A stretch of DNA of 64,000 bases from Pleodorina starrii (lineage: Eukaryota > Chlorophyta > Chlorophyceae > Chlamydomonadales > Volvocaceae), in the NCBI GenBank assembly GCA_030267565.1, contig BRXU01000005.1, positions 2,590,001 to 2,654,000 on the forward strand, given 5' to 3'. The position numbers and the translations under genes were made by a program. How positions within the stretch are numbered: position 1 is the first letter of the stretch; the number at the start of each line of letters is the position of its first letter. Of this stretch, positions 57,302 through 64,000 are shown in pieces. A model generated the notes under the pieces. It saw only the letters and a program-made list of their open reading frames with translations, searched no databases and was not told the origin of the DNA.

Positions 57302-57537
57302 GATTGGACGAGAAAGGTCAACGTTCTGATTACATAAGCGAAGAAACAAATCTTGAAGTTCACGATGGAGTTAGGCCAAGAGTCATAGAATTCAGGGCAG
57401 GGCCTTTTGACCTGTATTTTATAATCGCCTTGCGCGACGGAACGTAAACCGAGCTTTGAACTCCGAGACCGCTCTCTGTTTTCTGTTGACGCATCCTTTG
57501 TCGCTCCCATCCTCAAGCCTCCTTCGGTTCTTTCATC

Positions 57538-60500
57538 ATGCTGTCTCGCTGCTTTTCATCCGTCGGCATCCGTCTGGCCAGCCGCATCTCGGGTGGAAGC
57601 CTGAGCTGGCTTCGCGTGGCGCCAGCCACACACCAGGATGGGCGCACTCCGCTGCGTATCTTTGCGTACCATCCGACCCCGCTGGCCGAGAGCAACACCT
57701 TCCACCAGGTCCGCGACATGGCGTCGATTAAGGCCCGCATGGAAGCGGCCAACCAAGCCCTCAAGGAGGACAAGATGATGTGCTACCAGTGCGAGCAGAC
57801 CAAAGGCGGCACAGGCTGCACCGAGATTGGTAGGCATCGCGGCTGGATACCCGTGTAACCGCAATCTGTCGGAAAACATCAATATCACGGCGAACCACGT
57901 ACCTCTTAGCACGTACCGATAAGCTAATTTATTTGCTTGATGCTTGTGTTGTCGCTAGCTCCACAGTTGTCGTTTTGGACCATGCACATGAACTGTTGCG
58001 CGCCAACGATTCACGCCAGCCAACGTTTCCACCCAGCCCGCTCCCCGCTTCGCCGCTTCGCCGCTTCGCCGCATACAGGTGTGTGCGGCAAGACGCCTGA
58101 GGTGGCGGCTCTCCAGGACCTGTTGATCTACACGGTCAAGGGTCTGGCGAGCCTCGCCCACCACGCGCGCATGGCAGCCGGCATCGAGGACCAGGAGGTC
58201 AACACCTTCGTCAACGGGGCCATCTTTTCCACGCTCACCAACGTCAACTTTGCCGATGACCGCTTCGTCGAGTTTGTGAACGATTCGCGCCGTCTGCACG
58301 CCAAGCTTTCCGCCAAGCTTGCGGCGGCCGGCGTGAGCCTGCCCGCCTCGGCCTCCGAGTCGCAGCCGTGGTTCGGCTCCATGCCGCACCCGCTGGCCTG
58401 GAACTCCCAGGCGGCGGCGCTGGGCGGCGTGGGGGACATGATCGAGATCGGCATGCAGGTAGGATTGAGTCGCGAGGTCGAAGGCAGTCGCGGGCTTTGC
58501 CCAGTTCGTCGATGACAGTGCGCGTTGCGTTGCTCGTGCACGACCCGCTTAGTCACCAGCTTGTGCACGCTGCGCGATTACACAATGTCTTGTAGGCCGA
58601 CCCAAATTATGCTGTTGACGTGGAGCACCTGCCATAGCCTTTAGCGTTGCCGACAGCGTGCATGTGCTGCCCGATCTGTTGCCCCATAAGTGACTTTTCC
58701 ACTGCCGCCGCTGATGTTGACGATTGTCCCTCTCCATCCGTAGACCGGCATCGCGGCACGTCAGGAGGTGCTTGGCGAGACGCTGGCGGGTCTTCAGGAG
58801 CTGCTCACGTACGGGCTCAAGGGCCTTGCAGCCTACGCGCACCACGCCGAGGCGCTTGGGCACACAGACGCCAAGGTCTACGCAGATGTGCAGGTAAGTT
58901 CCGTTCGAAGCGTAGAGGGAGGCGCTGACCTTGCTTGCCTTCACAAGCGACGCGAGCGATTCATTTTGCCGGTTGCCGCAGTCACCACCACCACCACCAC
59001 AGCCTTGACCGCCTCTGTCTTTGCACTACTGAACCTGCCATCGCCTTCGTCCCGCGCAGGAGTCGCTTCACTTTCTGTGCAGCCCCGCCGCCGCCGACTT
59101 GGGCGCTGTGCTGGACCACTGCTTCAAGGCCGGCGCCACCAACTTCCGTGTCATGGAGATGCTCAGCGTCGCGCACACGTCCACGTTCGGCCACCCTGTG
59201 CCCACGCCCGTCAGCCTCAACCCAGTGCCCGGCAAGGCCATCCTCATCACCGGCCACGACATGCACGACCTGCACCTGCTGCTGGAGCAGACGGCGGGGA
59301 CCGGGATCAACGTGTACACGCACGGAGAGGTGAGGATGCGGGGTGTTCTACGCAGGGGCGATGGAAGGACCTTGTGGGGCACCAACGCGATGAAAGGAGC
59401 CTGCACGCCGGGGCACGAACGCTTATTTGTTGCTGGGTAGCTTCAGTTCTCCAGGAATTGCAAGCTGATGACTACCTCGAGTCCATGCCTATTAGTGTGC
59501 AATCGCCAAACCACCAACCGCCCAACCTCCGTCCTCCCGTCCGCGCAGATGCTCCCCGCCCACGGCTACCCTGGGCTTAAGAAGTACCCCCACCTTGTGG
59601 GCCACTACGGCGGCGCCTGGTACCGCCAGAAGGTGGACTTCGCGTCCTTCCCGGGTTCCATCGCAGTGACCACCAACTGCGTGCTGGACCCGCTCACCGC
59701 GTACAAAAACAACATCTTCACTATCAACGAGGTGCGCGATGCCGAGGGAGGTGGCTTAAGGCTGCGAACGAAACAAGCCGTAATTGCTGGGAAGAACTGG
59801 GTTGTTGTGAAGGGTTTGGCATTTGTAGCCAACTTTGTAGCTAACACGTTTTTGTAATCAAAGGTAACCAATTTAAATTTAACCAATTGTAACCATTTAG
59901 TAACCGATCGTCCATTTAGTGACCGATCGTAACCGAATACCGATTTTTTATGCGCCCTTTCCTTTTGCCCTCGTGTAGACGGGTCTGTCAGGCATTACGC
60001 ACATCAAGGCTGACGCTTCGGGCCACAAGGACTTCGGCCCCATCATCCGCCGCGCGCTGGAGCTGCCCGGCTACACGGCTGAGGACGTGCAGCGGCTTCC
60101 CAAGAAGAAGGACGTGACGGTTGGTTTCGGCCACAACGCGGTGCTGAGCGTCGCGCCCCAGGTCATCGACGCCATCCAGAGCGGCCGTCTGGAGCATATT
60201 TTCCTGGTGGGCGGCTGCGACGGCTCCGAGCCGCAGCGCAAGTACTACTCGAAGTTGTACCAGTACATGCCGTCCAACACCATGGTGCTCACGCTGGGCT
60301 GCGGCAAGTTCCGCATCTTCGACCAGGACTTCGGCAACCTGCCCGGAACCAACATCCCGCGCCTGCTGGACATGGGCCAATGTGAGTAGGGACTAATAAG
60401 GGCTTCAGAACTTTCAGACTGCGGCCGATAGCAGCGCCCTTGTTCGGTTTACGCTCATCTCAGACGCAAACAACGAAGCAATTGTAACCTCCGTCCGCCC

Positions 60501-60824
60501 CTGCCCCTGCTGCTACCCCTCTTCCGCTCCGCAGGCAACGACGCTTACTCTGCGCTGGTTGTTGCGACCGAGCTGGCCAAGGTGTTCAAAACCGACGTCA
60601 ACTCCCTGCCGCTGTCCCTGGATCTGTCCTGGTTCGAGCAGAAGGCGGTGGCGGTGCTGCTGACGCTGCTGCACCTGGGAGTGCGCAACATCCGGCTGGG
60701 ACCCCGCCTGCCCGCCTTCCTGACCCCCGAGGCGGTGGGCGTGCTGGTGGACAAGTTCAACCTCATCCCCGCCAACGTGGCGGACCCGGCGGCCGACATG
60801 AAGATGATGATGCAGTGCAAGTAA
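57538..60824 (+). CDS. HCP: hybrid-cluster protein, copy B
   Basis: Seven exons (57538-57829, 58079-58458, 58744-58893, 59060-59329, 59549-59731, 59979-60381, 60535-60824) have exactly the same lengths as in copy A, giving 655 residues. All eight hybrid-cluster ligands and the four N-terminal cysteines are kept. Differences from A cluster in the leader ([20 protein letters not shown] and [10 protein letters not shown] against [20 protein letters not shown] and [10 protein letters not shown]) and are few in the mature part ([12 protein letters not shown] for [17 protein letters not shown] for MPTNT). Introns 1 and 3 differ strongly from those of copy A, while the exons and the intron before exon 6 are nearly identical, a mosaic that suggests gene conversion. 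Its function is as for copy A; the leader differences could change targeting but this is not visible. Confidence 0.97.
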
Positions 60825-61323
60825 AGTACGGAAGTATCAAGCATGCATGGACAGTGATGAAGCGTAATAATGATGTGAGCTATGGCGGAGTTTTAACAAC
60901 GGCATCTATCGCGGATGGTTTGAAGTTTTGATGGTTACGACGTAATGAAGAGGTTGCTGATCGCCCCAGGCGGAATAAGTAGCCAAACGAATGTGGTAGC
61001 GTATCTTGCTCTGTGCACCTTTTCCAAGCACGTGCCTGAAGATATGTCGGTACCACGGCACGGCCATACCCTGCTTACTTGCGTACCCCACTGCGGTTCT
61101 GTGGTCTTCCGCGTGATCGTTCAAGGTAGGGGAAATAGCGTGTGCAGGACGTATGCACGTTCCCCGTGTCATATCTGCGGATATGATAAGAAACGTAACA
61201 ACGCAGAACAATTATGCGGCGATGAGTGAAGAGATGACAATAAATCATGCGCGCGGTCGATTGGACGGTACCTGTCCAATATATACTTTTTGCCCGCGCA
61301 TGTCTTCTGTTGTGCGATGATTG

Positions 61324-61355
61324 TGTGGGTGGGTGGGTGGGTGGGTGGGTGGGTG
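61324..61355. repeat. (GTGG)n array
   Basis: Seven GTGG units, absent from the homologous A-B spacer. Confidence 0.93.
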
Positions 61356-61474
61356 GACGTATCGCGGCGGAAATGGAGTGTACATATGCGTACATGTCGA
61401 ATGCTATGCCGTACCAAGCTGAAGACCCTGTGTCATCTGCTCGGCTGGCTTGATCATTGCCTCACCAGCGGACC

Positions 61475-61479
61475 TGTAA
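61475..61479 (+). promoter_or_regulatory. poly(A) signal of HCP-B
   Basis: TGTAA 651 bp after the stop, in the same sequence context (CCAGCGG-x-CCTGTAA) as the HCP-A signal. Confidence 0.65.
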
Positions 61480-61816
61480 ACTGATTCTGATTCTGTGAAC
61501 TTGGTAAACGAAACGAGATGATACTGTTTCACTTGTGTCCACGTTAACGCTGGGTATTAACATGCGGCGTATCATACCACAATTGTCGTGGACGCTCGAT
61601 TGTAATCGTGGAAAGTCACCTCGCCCCCTTGCTTCCCAAGCCCAAGGCACCCGTGCACCGGGATGCCTGGGAAGGCCTGCTGTTCCGCAATCAATCTTTT
61701 CGTTCATTTTGGCGCGCCGAGCTGCTCTTGGGAAATACTGGAATGTAGCAGGAATATATGCTTATGTAAGGGCAAACACCGGCAAATAGGCAGAACAGAG
61801 ATGTACAGGCCAGTCT

Positions 61817-61896
61817 GACCTTTGACAATCTGTTTCATTCGTGCACGGCTAGTACGGACCTCTGACAATCTGTTTCATTCGTGCACGGCTAGTACG
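61817..61896. repeat. 40-bp tandem duplication
   Basis: Two copies of a 40-bp unit (GACCTTTGACAATCTG ... GGCTAGTACG) differing at a single base. Confidence 0.97.
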
Positions 61897-62610
61897 GCAT
61901 GTACGGTTACGGCAATACAGTTGACGCTGGGCAGACGACTTTCTGTGCGTGTGTGCTGTGTGGTGGTGACAGTGCGCTCCAGACTCCTAAAGAGCAGAGC
62001 CAACAGGCCAGCTGGCCGTGCACCACCGGAGGCGTCCAGGGCCACTGAACGCGGCCATGAAGTAAAATTGTTACACGGCGTCGCCATGAGGTGCGTTGCG
62101 CGCCCATATGGAGATGCGCTGGACGTGAATGAAAGGGGTGTCGCGCACCCGTCAAAGATTCGGTACGCTGCACGCTGCAGTGCGTAAGGTTGAGAATGCT
62201 GCACACCCTTGATAGATCCAAGACGCTGAGCACAGGCATACCTAACGGTGGTGAGCTGGTGACCACTTCAACAGGGCGTCAGCTACATAGTCAGTTTCTT
62301 GAAAGCTACAGTCAGCTTTCTGAAAATTAAGGACGAGGCGGAAGCCTCGTGCGTCAATAAGGGGTTAGGGTTAAACGTTATACGCCGTGGGTCAGGTTTT
62401 GCACGCGGCACGGTGATTTGGAGACCATGCTGTCGTTACCTCACGACAAAAGACGCCTAGAATCACACACCCAAATGAGGATCTAACGTCCATGTTACGG
62501 GGTAAAGGTGGTGACTGGCGGGGTCGCAACGTCACGCTACAGGGCCCTTCACCCCTGAAGGAACTTTCAGGATTCAGCTTTTGCAAAAGGCAATATGTAA
62601 TACTAGGCTT

Positions 62611-62660
62611 AACATATCCAACATATCCAACATATCCAAGGCTTCAAACATATCCAAGAT
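62611..62660. repeat. ACATATCCA 9-bp repeat
   Basis: Three consecutive units and one separated unit. Confidence 0.9.
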
Positions 62661-63075
62661 TAGCGCTTGTGTGTGTATGCGTGCAGGGTCAGGTCTCGGA
62701 GCAGCAGTTGGTCACAGACATTCAGGAACAAGAGCACCAGACGCTCTTCGCCCAGCTATATTGTAATAATAGAGCCTCTTCAGAATTATGGAACGACTAT
62801 CGGGGTTACAACTTTGCGAGTTTCCACTGACAACGACGGTTGATCAGAATGCACCATCGCCATGCCAACTGTCGAAAAGCCTAAGCCATGGGGTAGCCAT
62901 AACTCGGTATGAGCAAAATTTGGGTCGCGTTGCACGAACTCAAGCTTCTAAGTGCATGCAGGGCGAATCCAAATCGCATGCAGCGCGCACTAACCATAAT
63001 TTAGCTGATCATTCTGCTCGCTAATGTCAACGTTACACTTCGATTATGCCACATGCTGCTACCAATTGAAGATTG

Positions 63076-63131
63076 GTACGGTGCGTACCGCGCCAAAGTT
63101 GTGCGCACGAGAGCGTCTCTTCCGCGAGTAC
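63076..63131 (+). promoter_or_regulatory. paired GTAC cores in the HCP-C promoter
   Basis: GTAC at 63076 and 63085 (GGTACGGTGCGTACCG) and at 63128, with the same GTGCGCACGAGAGCGTCTCT block, about 306 bp before the ATG. Confidence 0.55.
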
Positions 63132-63381
63132 GATTGGACGAGAAGGGTCAACGTTCATTACATAAGCGAAGAAACGAATCTTACAGTGCAGGATGGAATT
63201 AGGCCACGGGTCATAGAATTCGGGGCAGGGTTCTTTGAGCTGTACTTTTTATTTGCCTTCCGCGACGGAACATCAACCGAGCTTTAAACTCCGACACCGC
63301 GCGCTCTGTTGTTTTCTGTTGACGCGTCGCTTATTGCCTCCAGCCTCCAGCCTCCTTCGCCCTTAGCGCTTCATCTTAACC

Positions 63382-64000
63382 ATGCTGTCTCGCTGCTTTT
63401 CATCAGTCGGCACCCGCCTGGGCAGCCGCATCTCGGGTGGAAGCCTGAGCTGGCTTCGCGTGGCGCCAGCCGCACATCCTGTTGGGCGCTCTCCGCAGCG
63501 CATCTTCGCGTACCTGCCGACCCCGGCGGCCGAGGGCAACCCCTTCCACCAGGTCCGCGACATGGCGTCGATTAAGGCCCGCATGGAAGCAGCCAACCAA
63601 GCCCTCAAGGAGGACAAGATGATGTGCTACCAGTGCGAGCAGACCAAGGGCGGCACAGGCTGCACCGAGATTGGTATGCAACGCGGCGGCTGAATTTCGT
63701 TTTAACCGCCTCTGTCGGAAAACTTCAAATTCACATCGAACCACGAAGTTTTAAAGAAGATTTCCTGCTGGGAAGTTGTATAATGTGCTCGATGCTTGTG
63801 TTGTCGCTATCTCCTCCGTTGTCGCTTTGGATTCGCGTCGCCTCCAGCCAACGTTTCCTTCCGGTCCGCTCCCCGCTTCGCCGCATACAGGTGTGTGCGG
63901 CAAGACGCCTGAGGTGGCGGCTCTCCAGGACCTGTTGATCTACACGGTCAAGGGTCTGGCGAGCCTCGCCCACCACGCGCGCACGGCAGCTGGCATCGAG
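63382..64000 (+). CDS. HCP: hybrid-cluster protein, copy C (runs off the window)
   Basis: Exon 1 (63382-63673) has the same length as in A and B and encodes the leader plus the first three cysteines of the N-terminal cluster. Exon 2 starts at 63891 with [20 protein letters not shown] and continues past the window end. The leader is a mosaic: part resembles A ([14 protein letters not shown], then [24 protein letters not shown]) and part resembles B ([30 protein letters not shown]). Nothing in the visible part disables the gene. There could be further copies beyond the edge. Confidence 0.95.

Larger units (their letters stand above)
54877..57537. other. spacer between HCP-A and HCP-B (repeat-unit spacer)
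   Basis: Homologous along most of its length to the spacer 60825-63381. Shared blocks include 55482-55492 with 61469-61479, 55937-55970 with 61911-61945, 56415-56518 with 62098-62208, 56738-56912 with about 62560-62762, and 56995-57090 with 62828-62912. A short frame 56697-56909 ends IQEQEHQALFAQL; the same text with one change occurs in the other spacer, but the frames around it are broken. No full gene is seen. Confidence 0.7.
60825..63381. other. spacer between HCP-B and HCP-C (repeat-unit spacer)
   Basis: Diverged counterpart of 54877-57537. It has its own simple repeats: GTGG units at 61324-61355, a 40-bp tandem duplication at 61817-61896 and ACATATCCA units at 62611-62660. The IQEQEHQTLFAQL text is at about 62722-62760. 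No complete gene is seen. Confidence 0.7.

Overview
This window looks like nuclear DNA of a volvocine green alga (Chlamydomonas/Gonium/Pandorina/Volvox group). It is very GC-rich and dense in introns with clean GT...AG junctions. Several genes are followed by TGTAA, the chlorophyte poly(A) signal. Introns and tails are full of short tandem repeats, and reading frames carry long Ala/Gly/Pro/Gln tracts. The gene content agrees: a cilia-associated enkurin, plant-type two-module GTP cyclohydrolase I, a VARL (RegA-like) protein and a tandem hybrid-cluster-protein (HCP) array. The species cannot be named from the sequence.

Layout, left to right: possible 3' end of a truncated + gene (about 1-121); enkurin/FAP106 (-, 2390-3892); GTP cyclohydrolase I (-, 5565-8307); SpoU/TrmH-type RNA methyltransferase (+, about 8801-11468); disordered protein of unknown function (-, 12832-14440); plastid-type two-LysM protein (+, 14896-15739); SET-domain lysine methyltransferase of the Rubisco-LSMT/SETD class (-, 18894-25313, 11 exons); ceramide kinase (+, 25643-33107, 12 exons); VARL/SAND-like regulator (+, 37743-42676, 4 exons); BRO1-domain protein with a CaaX terminus, BROX-like (-, 46397-50431); then three hybrid-cluster-protein genes in direct tandem (+, 51545-54876, 57538-60824, and 63382 to the window end, truncated).

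The genes are ordinary single nuclear genes, not an operon. Some neighbours are divergent and share a promoter region (GTP cyclohydrolase/RNA methyltransferase, disordered protein/LysM, SET/ceramide kinase, BROX/HCP-A). Exon phases were followed codon by codon. All junctions agree except the 5' end of the RNA methyltransferase and one missing small exon in the BROX-like gene.

The most unusual part is the right end: a 6-kb unit (promoter, seven-exon HCP gene, spacer) is repeated. All three promoters keep two closely spaced GTAC cores, the core of the copper/hypoxia response element recognised by CRR1 in Chlamydomonas. Other points of interest are the VARL gene with an 18-bp minisatellite in an intron, two families of short dispersed repeats found in introns in both orientations, the CaaX-ended BRO1 protein, and large low-complexity inserts in GTP cyclohydrolase and ceramide kinase. 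I found no tRNA, rRNA, CRISPR array or transposase gene.
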